From assembly GCF_023283535.1 (NCBI RefSeq), contig NZ_JAKILT010000028.1, positions 1 to 64,000 of the forward strand: a DNA stretch of 64,000 nt. Direction: 5' to 3'. A program made the translations under genes and the position numbers. The stretch comes from Shewanella sairae. Its GTDB lineage: Bacteria; Pseudomonadota; Gammaproteobacteria; Enterobacterales; Shewanellaceae. The notes beneath the pieces were generated by a model. It was given only the letters and a program-made list of their open reading frames with translations. It ran no database searches and had not been told where the DNA came from. How positions within the stretch are numbered: the first letter of the stretch is position 1; each line of letters begins with the position of its first letter. Positions 55,405-64,000 of the stretch are shown here, in pieces.

Positions 55405-56457
55405 ATGCTTTACACACAAAATCACGCTGAACGTTTTCCAAAAGGCAAGTTTGCTATGTGGAGCGTTTACAGCTTTACAGGCGCATCAATTCTAGCCTCC
55501 ATTATATTTTCGTTATTACTGTTTCTGTCGATAGACGACGATCCCGTCATGCAACTCTTGTTTGGTGGTTTAGCAGTCATTTTTGAACTGGGTAAATTCT
55601 TTGCCTGGTATGAAGTGGGTGAAAGATATTCGAGAAAGAACTTCTTTGGTATGTTTTCGGCGCTAGGTTTCTATGCCGTGTTAGCAGCAATTTCAATCGG
55701 TGGTTCAATCGGTGGTATTAACAGTGCGACCAATAAAGCCCAAGAGCATGTGCATGTTCAGCAAAGCAAGGTCAATGCATTTAACATGCAAATTGCAGCT
55801 ATTGATAAGCAGATTGAGCTAAATAACGTCGCAGCAGAAAAATACATTCAAATGGAGCGTATTGCCACCGGCGTAACCCGTATTCAAAAAGAAAACAAAA
55901 TACTACGTGAGCAGCAACAGAAGTTGGCTATGCAACGTGATAGTGTGCCTGTGGTTAGTCAAGGCTCGATTGTCGGCTTAATCGAAAGTTTGGCGCAATC
56001 ACTCAATATTAAAGCGGAAACAGCACAATTAGGCTTAGTGGTATTCTTATCGATTCTTTTAGACTTTTTTGCCGCGTTCTTTGTAGGCTTAATTGGTGAA
56101 GAAAATCGCTTTAGACAAAGATTTAAACAACAATCGCAGCAACTAGAGCCGATAACACTCGATGCTTACCGCCGTCTGCATAGTGACGATTCAGACTTTA
56201 TTCCGGTTTTTGAGCCAAAACAATTACCGGAAGCAGAGCCTAAGTCGATGTACGAGCAGGTTATTGATGTGCTTGCAGATAAACGTGTTAACTGTACTAA
56301 AAGAGCGGTAGGTCAATACTTGAATATTTCTACTGAAGAGGTTGATGAGATATTTGCCAAAATGTTTGCAGCCGGTGTGGTCAGTAAAAAGCCCAATAAC
56401 CACTATCAATGGCACGGTGTTCAGGCTGAAATCATCAGTGATGCACAGTCTGCCTAG
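55405..56457 (+). CDS. unrecognised membrane protein with coiled coil and winged-helix-like tail
   Basis: 350 residues. Three hydrophobic segments (about 20-42, 48-68, 82-104) precede a long charged amphipathic stretch (about 108-180) with heptad-like repeats (KVNAFNMQIAAIDKQIELNN; IQKENKILREQQQKLAMQ). A fourth membrane segment (about 205-232) follows. The cytosolic tail (about 262-335, MYEQVIDVLADKRVNCTKRAVGQYLNISTEEVDEIFAKMFAAGVV) reads like a helix-turn-helix/winged-helix. No family was recognised. The layout of membrane anchor, extracytosolic or cytosolic coiled coil and DNA-binding-like tail is unusual. Terminator follows; monocistronic. Confidence 0.75.
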   Translation: MLYTQNHAERFPKGKFAMWSVYSFTGASILASIIFSLLLFLSIDDDPVMQLLFGGLAVIFELGKFFAWYEVGERYSRKNFFGMFSALGFYAVLAAISIGGSIGGINSATNKAQEHVHVQQSKVNAFNMQIAAIDKQIELNNVAAEKYIQMERIATGVTRIQKENKILREQQQKLAMQRDSVPVVSQGSIVGLIESLAQSLNIKAETAQLGLVVFLSILLDFFAAFFVGLIGEENRFRQRFKQQSQQLEPITLDAYRRLHSDDSDFIPVFEPKQLPEAEPKSMYEQVIDVLADKRVNCTKRAVGQYLNISTEEVDEIFAKMFAAGVVSKKPNNHYQWHGVQAEIISDAQSA

Positions 56458-56485
56458 TTAGCTCTATACTGAGTTCTTAGCCCCT

Positions 56486-56519
56486 AAAAAGGAAGCCAAA
56501 TACACGGGCTTCCTTTTTT
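56486..56519 (+). terminator. intrinsic terminator
   Basis: AAAAAGGAAGCC, AAATACACG, GGCTTCCTTTTTT after the unrecognised membrane-protein gene. Confidence 0.88.
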
Positions 56520-56647
56520 GTTGGCTTTTAGCGTACAAATTTGGCTTTTACTGTAAATATCTGCCCCATACCGCCAAATTGATATTTGAATAAAAACCCT
56601 AAAGGACTTAGGATCGCCCCATAGAAAATTTAATAAGAACACCGTCA

Positions 56648-57286
56648 ATGCCAGCAAATCAGCCAGATCTTCAAAATGACCTATTAACGCTTTATTTTAT
56701 CTACGACACACATTGTCCGTGGAGTTATGCCGCCACTCCAGTAGTCGCTGAGCTACTGCAAGCGTTCGATTTTTCAGAAACCCATTTATTGCACTGCGCG
56801 TATTTCAATGGCAAAGATGCACCTAAAAAAGGCCAAGTAGAGCAGGTTAGTCAAACGAGTTCAGTTGTTTTTGGCGAAGCATTCCTTAAGCAAGCAAATA
56901 ACAAAACCAACTCAATTAAAGCTGCCAACTTTATGTCTTGGGTACAATCCAAGCAAGCTGATAAAGAGTTTGAACTACTACAAGCCCTGCAGGAGCAACA
57001 TTTTGTCGAGGGCAACCCATTAAACTCTCGTGAAGACTTCGATAAGATCATAAACCAATATAAGTTGTCGCCTTCTAACAAAGTGTTTAAAGACGCAATT
57101 AGCCATGAAGCGGAGAGCGTTTTAGCTGGTATTGCTGAGATTGGTGAAGCTATCGGTACCTCGGCATTCCCTGTATTGGTTATGACTCAAGGTGATGAAG
57201 CCGTCTTTATTGATCACTCTCAATATTTAGCAGAGCCAAGCAGCGTTGTTGATGCAATCAAGCAAGAGTTAGCCGCTATTAGCTAA
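56648..57286 (+). CDS. DsbA-fold thioredoxin-like protein
   Basis: 212 residues. Beta strand LTLYFIYDTHCPWSYAATPVV carries a CPWS motif (one Cys only, where DsbA has CPxC), followed by the helical insert and the cis-Pro region TSAFPVLVM. No signal peptide, so cytosolic. Relatives include FrnE and 2-hydroxychromene-2-carboxylate isomerase-like proteins; glutathione or peroxide-related roles are common. The substrate is unknown. Confidence 0.8.
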   Translation: MPANQPDLQNDLLTLYFIYDTHCPWSYAATPVVAELLQAFDFSETHLLHCAYFNGKDAPKKGQVEQVSQTSSVVFGEAFLKQANNKTNSIKAANFMSWVQSKQADKEFELLQALQEQHFVEGNPLNSREDFDKIINQYKLSPSNKVFKDAISHEAESVLAGIAEIGEAIGTSAFPVLVMTQGDEAVFIDHSQYLAEPSSVVDAIKQELAAIS

Positions 57287-57932
57287 ATAAAGAGTTAAGT
57301 TTTAACGTTGGTAACAGGAAAAGCATCAAAGGCTATTCCTGTTATCCTAGCTAATGGCAATTCAATCGCTTAGTGGGCACTAAAGCTTATAGCAAAGCCT
57401 GATTAACGCGATATAAAACACCACTAAGCTCAACCACTTCATAATAAGCACCGAGTTCGACAACATAAAGCCTCCTAGATAACCCATAGACTAAAACCAC
57501 TAGTCATAATCACCGACATAGCTACTGATCACATTCGTTGAGCTTTAATCACCTCAAATATGTAATTAATACTAATGTTAGATAGAGATAACGATTGTCT
57601 TCCTAGTGGTTACGAGTATTAGACGTTAAAAGCCCAGTGTTCTACGGTTGCTTATTTTGACGCATTTTTGCGATTAGCCGTCCTGCGTTTGCGTGCTGCT
57701 ATTCAATAGCGACTGATCCGAGTGCTAATGAATTTACCCCTTAAATAGGGCTCTTTACATCCGCGTTCACTATAACAAATTAAACTTAAATACAGATGAA
57801 TTAGGCTACTAAAGGATAATAAAGAAGCTATAAAACCTAACACGTGCTATCTGTTAATTGGCTTAGATTTTATAGCTAAATGTTAGTGACTTAAGATTAT
57901 TGGCTTAAAAACAGACTCAACACTTCGCCAAT
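57287..57932. other. intergenic region, no gene seen
   Basis: About 0.65 kb between convergent genes. A hairpin AACAGGAA...TTCCTGTT lies at about 57315-57344 after the DsbA-fold gene. No gene was recognised in the rest. Confidence 0.5.
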
Positions 57933-58733
57933 TTAAACTGGTTTTCGCGCATACACATGAATGTAGCGTCCGAGCGATAAAAACGGCTCCTGACGACACA
58001 ATTTTTGCTCCATCGCGACAATTTGCTCAAAGGTAAAGTCACCCATGTCGTGGTTCTGCATGTAATCATGGAAGGTTCTAACGCCAGTTTTACCTATGAT
58101 CTCAAATCCAGCTTGCTCTAAACAGCCATACACAGACTCAGGCTTAATGCCTTGCTGTGGCTGCAGCTTAAAACGCTTACGATGAGGCATACCTTGTTCG
58201 ATATGGTTTAAGTTGCCGCAAATGAGGTTTTTAAATAACAGGCCATTATAGTTGTAAAACATCACAGAGATGATCCCGCCTGGTTTAACTTGCTCGCTTA
58301 ATGTAGCCAATGCACTAATAGGATCGGCAAGCCATTCCATCACCGCATGAAACAAGATTAAATCGACTGGCGCAGAAAGGTGCTCAGCAATCTGCTGCAC
58401 AGGACTATGAATAAAACGGTAGTTATCCAACAACTGATTGTCAGTGATATCTTGTTTTGCTAACGCTAACATTTCGCTAGAAAGATCACACAAACTAACG
58501 TTATGACCTAACGCGGCAATCTTTTGCGATAACTGCGCCAGCCCGCCGCCAGCATCTAATACGGATAAAGCGGGAGATTGTTCGCTGCTGCCAACAGGCG
58601 TACCTAACTCAGATAGAATCTGTTCTATATCTTGCCAAACCACTGTTTGTCTTATTTCACCTTTAGCGGTGCCATAAATACTGGCGGCAAATTTATGCGC
58701 GAGGTCGTCAAAATTTCTGTCTTGTTTAATCAC
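57933..58733 (-). CDS. cmoM: tRNA 5-carboxymethoxyuridine methyltransferase
   Basis: 266-residue SAM-dependent methyltransferase. DRNFDDLAHKFAASIYGTAKGEIRQ, the SAM motif LDAGGGLAQLSQKI, LILFHAVMEWLADP and RQEPFLSLGRYIHVYARKP match CmoM (SmtA) closely. It methylates cmo5U34 to mcmo5U34 in tRNAs reading split codon boxes. Monocistronic. Confidence 0.93.
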   Translation of the reverse strand: MIKQDRNFDDLAHKFAASIYGTAKGEIRQTVVWQDIEQILSELGTPVGSSEQSPALSVLDAGGGLAQLSQKIAALGHNVSLCDLSSEMLALAKQDITDNQLLDNYRFIHSPVQQIAEHLSAPVDLILFHAVMEWLADPISALATLSEQVKPGGIISVMFYNYNGLLFKNLICGNLNHIEQGMPHRKRFKLQPQQGIKPESVYGCLEQAGFEIIGKTGVRTFHDYMQNHDMGDFTFEQIVAMEQKLCRQEPFLSLGRYIHVYARKPV

Positions 58734-59144
58734 TGCGGCGTTACATATTCAGGCTAATTTAACTGGGCGCGGATTCTCTCATAGCGAGCAGATAAAATAA
58801 AATATTGCAGCAAGTAAAAGTGAACACTGGCGATAAATGGCAAACAAGCTAGCTATTAATAATGGCGTTAAACCAATTATCGCACTGCTGGTATGTCACA
58901 AACATTATTAATGAAATCAATGTCAATTACAGCGGGAAGTGAGCTGCGTTACAGTCATTTAAGTCTGGTTTTAAATAACGTTAATTATGCAACGCTTTGC
59001 ATAGAAGTATCAAAAATCCCCGGGGTTATATTTTAGCTTTTGCATAATCGATGCGTAAGCGCTGCATACTTGCTACATAAAATATCGAATAATAGCGGCT
59101 TAACATCGAGATAGATGTACATGGCGGACGAGAAAATAGCCGAG
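58734..59144. other. intergenic region, no gene seen
   Basis: AT-rich. Contains the cmoM promoter on the minus strand and nothing else that can be supported. Confidence 0.5.
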
Positions 59145-59180
59145 ATAAAAAAACGGTTAAGTGAACGTCACTTAACCGTT
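59145..59180 (-). terminator. intrinsic terminator of the codBA operon
   Basis: AACGGTTAAGTGA and TCACTTAACCGTT form a perfect 13-bp stem (loop 3), with seven Ts in the minus-strand reading. A second hairpin AGCAGGAT/ATCCTGCT lies between it and codA at about 59187-59209. Confidence 0.88.
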
Positions 59181-59280
59181 ATGATTAGCAGGATCTTTTA
59201 ATCCTGCTATTACTTAAACAATTACCTAAGATTTTACTTCAGCTGTTACTTAGGCTATTGCTTCGGCATTAACCTATCAG

Positions 59281-60573
59281 TTAACGGCGGAATGTGACTG
59301 CTTCAGCGGTATCCAAATGTATTTGTGTCTGCGCTATTTGAGTTTCAGCCAACACTCTACCATTACGTACAGAGTAACGTACCGGCACCTGACGGCGCAG
59401 TGCATCAAAACCATTATCAGCAGGCAAGATAAGTAAGTTGCCTGGTTTGCCCACTTCAATGCCGTACTTGTGTTGAATATTCAAGGTACGCGCAGACTTG
59501 TTAGTGATCAGTTCAAGCGAATTGTTAATTTGATCGTAACCCATGATTTGGCAAACATGTAAGCCCATGTGCAGCACTTGTAGCATGTTAGCTGTACCCA
59601 GTGGATACCAAGGGTCAAAAATATCATCGTGACCAAAACACACGTTAATGTCAGCAGCTAGCATCTCTTTAACGCGAGTAATACCACGGCGCTTAGGGTA
59701 ATCGTCAAAGCGGCCTTGCAGATGGATGTTAACCAGTGGGTTCGCCACAAAGTTAATCCCGGACATACCCAGTAAACGGAATAGACGTGAGGCATAGGCA
59801 CCATTGTATGAATGCATCGCCGTTGTGTGACTTGCGGTTACGCGCTCACCCATTTCATATTTGTGAGCAAGGGCGGCAACCGTTTCAACAAAGCGAGATT
59901 GTTCATCGTCAATTTCGTCACAGTGAACGTCGATTAAACGGTCATACTTACGCGCAAGTTCAAACACATAATGCAGCGACTCAACACCGTATTCACGGGT
60001 AAATTCAAAGTGCGGGATGGCGCCAATCACATCAGCGCCGAGTTTTACCGCTTCTTCTAGTAACTCTTTGCCATTAGGGTAAGATAAAATACCTTCTTGT
60101 GGGAAAGCCACAATCTGAATATCGACCCAATCTTTCATCTCTTCTTTAACTTCAAGCATGGCTTTTAGTGCAATAAGCGTTGGATCAGACACATCAACAT
60201 GAGTACGAACGTGCTGAATACCGTTAGCAATTTGCCATTTTAGGGTTTGCTTAGCGCGAGACTTTACGTCTTCAATAGACAGCATAGACTTGCGTTCAGA
60301 CCAGCGCTCAATGCCTTCAAACAAGGTGCCAGAAATATTCCAGCTAGGCTCACCGGCCGTTTGGGTCGTGTCTAAATGAACGTGTGGCTCACAAAATGGC
60401 GCCACAACCATACCGCCTTCGCCATCGATAGTTTCTAGCGCAGTCGTCGTTAGGGTAAGCGCATCGTCCATTGAGGCAATTGCACTAAATTGTCCATCTT
60501 CTATCAGCAATTGATGAAGGCCTTGCTTGCCGTTAAGCGTGACGTTTTTGATCAACATATTTGCTGATGACAT
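59281..60573 (-). CDS. codA: cytosine deaminase
   Basis: 430-residue amidohydrolase converting cytosine to uracil and ammonia. Metal ligands in EPHVHLD (HxH), [17 protein letters not shown], and the catalytic Asp in [10 protein letters not shown] are as in E. coli CodA, with long identical stretches. The start MSSANML follows AAGGAAAAC, and codB ends 10 bases upstream, so the two are one operon. Confidence 0.96.
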   Translation of the reverse strand: MSSANMLIKNVTLNGKQGLHQLLIEDGQFSAIASMDDALTLTTTALETIDGEGGMVVAPFCEPHVHLDTTQTAGEPSWNISGTLFEGIERWSERKSMLSIEDVKSRAKQTLKWQIANGIQHVRTHVDVSDPTLIALKAMLEVKEEMKDWVDIQIVAFPQEGILSYPNGKELLEEAVKLGADVIGAIPHFEFTREYGVESLHYVFELARKYDRLIDVHCDEIDDEQSRFVETVAALAHKYEMGERVTASHTTAMHSYNGAYASRLFRLLGMSGINFVANPLVNIHLQGRFDDYPKRRGITRVKEMLAADINVCFGHDDIFDPWYPLGTANMLQVLHMGLHVCQIMGYDQINNSLELITNKSARTLNIQHKYGIEVGKPGNLLILPADNGFDALRRQVPVRYSVRNGRVLAETQIAQTQIHLDTAEAVTFRR

Positions 60574-60583
60574 GGTGTTTTCC

Positions 60584-61846
60584 TTATGCATTAGTTGCAT
60601 TTTCACAATCTGATTTTACTGTTGGTTTAATAAAGCGGTTTTGCAGTTCATCAAGCAACAGGTAACTAAATGCGCCTGCTAAAACTGCATTAATTGGCAC
60701 TATGCCAGGTAACATGTGGCCTGCTAGTACGCCAATAGCAACACCGGTAATGGCAGCCCAATTGACGGTAGAGAATTTAGCGTTAGCAAAGTCTTGATAT
60801 TTTTTACGGTGTCTTAGATAGTCGGCGATAATAATGCCACCAATCGGCGGAATCGCAGCAGACAAGAAGGTCAACCAGCCAACAAAATTATTATATAACC
60901 AAAGTGCACAAAGGGTACCAATAACACCGTTAAAAATAGACAGGTACTTACTTGGTAAGCCGGTAATATTTGAAAAGCCTAAACCCGAAGCATATAACGC
61001 GTTATCGTTAGTGGTCCAAATGTTTAATCCTAAAATGATAATGGCAGGGATTAACAAGCCTTGAGCAATCATCACTTCAGAGATATCTGCTTGACCAGTT
61101 GCCGCAGCGCCTGCAGCGCCAAAGACAAACATTAATGAGTTACCAATAAAGAAGGCAAACATAGTCACAAATACGGCTGTTTTAGGATTTTTACCGAAGC
61201 GTACAAAGTCTGCGGTTAAGGTACCGGCGGAAATAAACGAGCCGACAACTAACACGAGCGCGGTATTAAAATCGATTGGCTTTTCTGGTTCAATCGCCAT
61301 TAAGCCTTGCATGCCGCCCATAGTGTCGACCGCTTGCAATACAGAGAAACCACCGAAGAGTGCAATAGCAGGAACAGCAATGGCCGACAAAATCATGATT
61401 GCGCCAATACCGAAATAAACTGTGATGGTCATTAACAGACCAGAGATAAGAATAAGCGTGTTGGTGTCAATACCTGTGGCTTTTTGAACTGGAATCGCAA
61501 ACATTGCCACGCCAACACCAAACCAACCAACTTGAGTGCCACCGAGAAGCAGCGAGGGTAACCATGAACCTTTTAAACCGAATGAGTAACGAGCGAGGAG
61601 GTGAGTCGAAAGACCAGATTGAGCGCCAATATAACCAAGAAACGAAGTGTAAATACCGAGAATTAAATTACCAATGAGAACAGCGAGAACAAAATCATTA
61701 AAGGAGAGTCCGGTACCGAGAGTGCCTCCGGTCCACATACTTGCTGAAAAAAAGGTTAATCCCAACATGACCATTGTTAGGGAAAGAACGCCTTTACGTG
61801 CCGAAACAGGTACCGGGCTTAAACTATAATTATTATCGCTTGCCAT
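60584..61846 (-). CDS. codB: cytosine permease
   Basis: 420-residue NCS1-family transporter with 12 hydrophobic segments ([29 protein letters not shown] near helices 1-2). First gene of the cytosine salvage operon. ATG 61846 with AAGGACA. Delivers cytosine for CodA. Confidence 0.94.
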   Translation of the reverse strand: MASDNNYSLSPVPVSARKGVLSLTMVMLGLTFFSASMWTGGTLGTGLSFNDFVLAVLIGNLILGIYTSFLGYIGAQSGLSTHLLARYSFGLKGSWLPSLLLGGTQVGWFGVGVAMFAIPVQKATGIDTNTLILISGLLMTITVYFGIGAIMILSAIAVPAIALFGGFSVLQAVDTMGGMQGLMAIEPEKPIDFNTALVLVVGSFISAGTLTADFVRFGKNPKTAVFVTMFAFFIGNSLMFVFGAAGAAATGQADISEVMIAQGLLIPAIIILGLNIWTTNDNALYASGLGFSNITGLPSKYLSIFNGVIGTLCALWLYNNFVGWLTFLSAAIPPIGGIIIADYLRHRKKYQDFANAKFSTVNWAAITGVAIGVLAGHMLPGIVPINAVLAGAFSYLLLDELQNRFIKPTVKSDCENATNA

Positions 61847-62244
61847 TTATTGTCCTTGGATTAAATAAAGAAAATACACGGCTTACCTAACTATGTTAAA
61901 ACGCCAGCAATACTGGGCTACAGCAGTTACACGTCAGGCAAACGGCGCGTAGTTTAGTCATAATCAAAAACGAGTCAAGCAAATAAACATGCTAATTTAC
62001 TAAATAAAGATATACGTAATGGCAACGTAAACACAAGGATGCCGCAAGGTTGGTGCGCATTGCTAGATGAGGCGCAACTAAAGTAAAAATGTTAGCACGC
62101 ATCACTGCAAAACCAATGGTGCACACAGGTGTAACGAAAGGTATCAAACCAGGCTAGTCATACTTGTAAGTTCTATACTGGTCATTATCTGGTTAAATGA
62201 GAAGATTAACCGAGTAGATTAATAGCTGTTAGTTAGCGACTATC
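61847..62244. other. codBA promoter region
   Basis: About 400 bases, no gene. AGGCAAACGGCGCGT (61937-61951) shares the GCAAACG half of a PurR box, but the other half is poor. A short GGTTAA...TTAACC dyad lies near 62190-62210, after the efflux gene. Confidence 0.45.
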
Positions 62245-63803
62245 TTATTGTGCTTTTGCTTTAGGCTTAAACAAAGCAAGCAGTGGAATTAAGCATAAGT
62301 AAGACACTAATAGAAAGCCAAAGGTATACACAAAAGCTAAAAGGGTGGATTGCTGCAATAACATATTTTGCAGCTGAGCGATAAAGCCCAGATCGGTAAT
62401 ACTGACACCTTGCTGATGGGCTGCATTTTGCAAAACAGGATTACTCGGAGACAACGCGCCGCCAAGTTGATTCCATTCTTGCTGCTTTATTCGCGTAAAA
62501 TAAGTATTGACGATTGAAATACCAAAAGAGCCTCCTATGGTGCGGCACAAGTTAAACACCACCGCGCCGCCTACGGTATCTTTAGGCGATAAACTGGCGT
62601 AAGCCAATTGGCTTAAAGGCGCGAACACTAATCCCATACCCGCACCTTGAACAATACTCGGCAATAGCACCCAGTAAATATTAATCTCCAGCGAATATTG
62701 GGTCATTAAGTAAGTACCAAATGCATTTAAACTCAGTCCTATAACAATTAATAGTCTTGCATCGACCTTATCCATATAACTGGCCATAGCAATCAACACA
62801 AAAGCGGAGGTTAACCCGCGGGGCGCCATTGCAAAGCCTGTGGTATCGACTGGATAGTTTAATAACTGCTCTAACATCATTGGCTGTAATTGGGTAATGC
62901 CGAACATCCCCATAGAGAAGCCAGCCATCACCAGGCAAGACATGGCTAGGTTTCTGTCTCGTAATAACCAAACTGGCGCAATATCGCTTTTGGTAATAAA
63001 CGAACGCGCAACGAAAAATATAATTGCGATTACACTAATAATCGCTGAAAACAAAATGGAGTTTGATTCAAACCAAGATTCATCGTTACCGCGATCTAGC
63101 ACCATTTGCAGTAAACCAATTCCTATGGTCATCGCTATTACGATGGGCCAATCAATTTTGGGCTTACCTTTGCCGTTTAGCTTTACAAACAGATAAATCA
63201 AACTCAGGCACACTGCGCCTATGGGGAGGTTAACGTAAAAAATCCAGCGCCAGTCCATGTTCTCAGTAATGATGCCGCCAAGTGTTGGCCCAAGAATAGG
63301 CCCAAGTAACACGCCAACACTAAACAGTGCCATCGCCTTACCACGCTCGGCAGCGGGGTAAATCTGCACCATGATTGACTGTGACAGGGGGATCACCGAT
63401 GCACCAAACGCACCTTGCATGACCCTAAATGTCACCATTTCGGCAATCGTATCGGCTTGACCGCACAGCGCTGAACTCACAATAAAACCGCTCACCGAAA
63501 AAAGGAGTAACTGACGAATACCAAATTTAAGCGCGAGAAAGCTCGCAAGTGGGATAAATATGGCCTCCGCCATTGAGTAAGATGTCAGTACCCAAGTGAC
63601 CTGATCTGATCTGATGTGACTCCCAAAGCGCCCATCATGTGAGGTAACGCCACATTGGCAATGGTCATATCAAGCAGCACCATAATTGCAGACAGCATTA
63701 CAGCCAAAGTCACCAATTTACGGCTGCCTTCACTTAAAACCTGACTTTCTACAACCGTATTATCAGATTTTGCACAGACTGCGCCTTGCGATTCTATAGC
63801 CAT
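62245..63803 (-). pseudogene. EmrB-like DHA2 MFS efflux gene split by a frameshift
   Basis: Two adjacent frames together make one 14-helix DHA2-family drug exporter. The first (63803-63585) reads MAIESQGAV... to the first helix and MMGALGVTSDQI, then stops. The second (63573-62245) begins MAEAIFIPLASFLALKFG and continues to the end with the family motifs. The break lies at CTGAT x3 (63601-63615). With two copies instead of three the reading would be GVTSDQVTWVLTSYSMAEA, the expected family sequence. So a 5-base duplication has shifted the frame. Downstream partner of the emrA-like gene. It may be a phase-variable switch, a recent mutation or a sequencing error. Confidence 0.88.
63601..63615. 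repeat. CTGAT pentanucleotide repeat in the emrB-like gene
   Basis: Three perfect CTGAT units (ATCAG on the coding strand). Gain or loss of one unit changes frame. Two units restore the full exporter. Confidence 0.95.
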
Positions 63804-63810
63804 TGCGTTG

Positions 63811-64000
63811 CTACTCTACAAGGTCTACTGAATTGTTTGTTTTACTGGTTTTAGTTAAATCGCGGTTTTCAACATTATTATTTCTGACGACTTTCGCATC
63901 TATGTTGCTAAGGTTACTTGTGATGCTGTTCGCTGTAGCAATGGGCGAGACCGTATCAATTGTCACAACGGCACTCGCGCCAACACGCAGGGGAAAATCA
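63811..64000 (-). CDS. HlyD/EmrA-like membrane-fusion protein, C-terminal part
   Basis: 63 codons entering from the right edge, DFPLRVGASAVVTIDT then a Ser/Asn-rich tail ending in DLVE and a stop. LRVGASAVVTIDT matches the last beta-barrel strand of EmrA-type adaptors. It ends 7 bases before the EmrB-like start, the usual emrAB order. Truncated by the window. Confidence 0.75.
   Translation of the reverse strand, partial: DFPLRVGASAVVTIDTVSPIATANSITSNLSNIDAKVVRNNNVENRDLTKTSKTNNSVDLVE

Noticed and set aside
61937..61951. PurR box upstream of codB
   Set aside because: Only one half (GCAAACG) fits; the second half is too degenerate to call.

Overview
The window looks like a chromosomal segment of a marine gammaproteobacterium, most likely Shewanella or a close relative. 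This rests on recognised families and gene order, not on a database search: a paired GapA / long-form GAPDH locus with HexR-like sites and a DUF2989 lipoprotein between them, tusDCBE next to a YccA-type protein with tRNA-Ser(TGA) nearby, PunR/PunC, CodBA, CmoM, a family II pyrophosphatase, RlhA-type U32 protein and a RimB-RimK-type fusion. The DNA is moderately AT-rich, and the intergenic regions are clearly more AT-rich than the genes.

Layout. 0-1.7 kb: relic of an IS91-type transposase, an intact REP-associated (HUH/Y1) transposase and AT-rich tandem repeats. 1.7-8.3 kb: acyl-CoA dehydrogenase, PBP4 (dacB), a small membrane protein, a DUF1904 protein overlapping or abutting pssA, and tapT (DTW). 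8.4-8.7 kb: a MITE-like element with nested inverted repeats. 8.7-15.8 kb: the most interesting accessory block. It holds a TtrS/TtrR-like two-component system, an ApbE flavin transferase lipoprotein, a divergently transcribed large FMN-binding lipoprotein with apparently three FMN_bind-like repeats, and a porin. A shared palindromic motif (TGCGGAAAACCG) lies upstream of both the sensor gene and the flavin lipoprotein. 16-26.7 kb: RluA-family pseudouridine synthase, secreted M1 aminopeptidase, then an AT-rich, gene-poor stretch with a tyrosine recombinase, an orphan protein with a ribbon-helix-helix-like C-terminus, a small-molecule kinase and an SDR. 27-34.2 kb: RimB-RimK-type fusion, a sensor diguanylate cyclase, and the gap locus.

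34.5-37.3 kb is a tRNA island: Gly-Cys-Leu, Cys-Leu, Cys-Leu. Each unit has its own promoter, and each tRNA-Leu is followed by decaying partial copies of its own 3' half mixed with terminators. The middle tRNA-Cys differs from its siblings at a single base, the wobble position, giving anticodon ACA. 37.6-42.9 kb: membrane protein, tusDCBE (2-thiouridine relay), YccA-like protein, PunR/PunC and tRNA-Ser.

43-64 kb: RND efflux pair, SEC-C protein, Mn pyrophosphatase, Lon-family protease, RlhA-like U32 protein, an unrecognised membrane/coiled-coil protein, a DsbA-fold protein, cmoM, codBA, and an EmrAB-type efflux operon. In that operon the emrB-like gene is split by a frameshift at a CTGAT x3 pentanucleotide repeat, and the emrA-like gene runs off the right edge. 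The strongest candidates for follow-up are the flavin-lipoprotein/ApbE/porin locus and the tRNA-Leu-derived repeat array with the odd tRNA-Cys.
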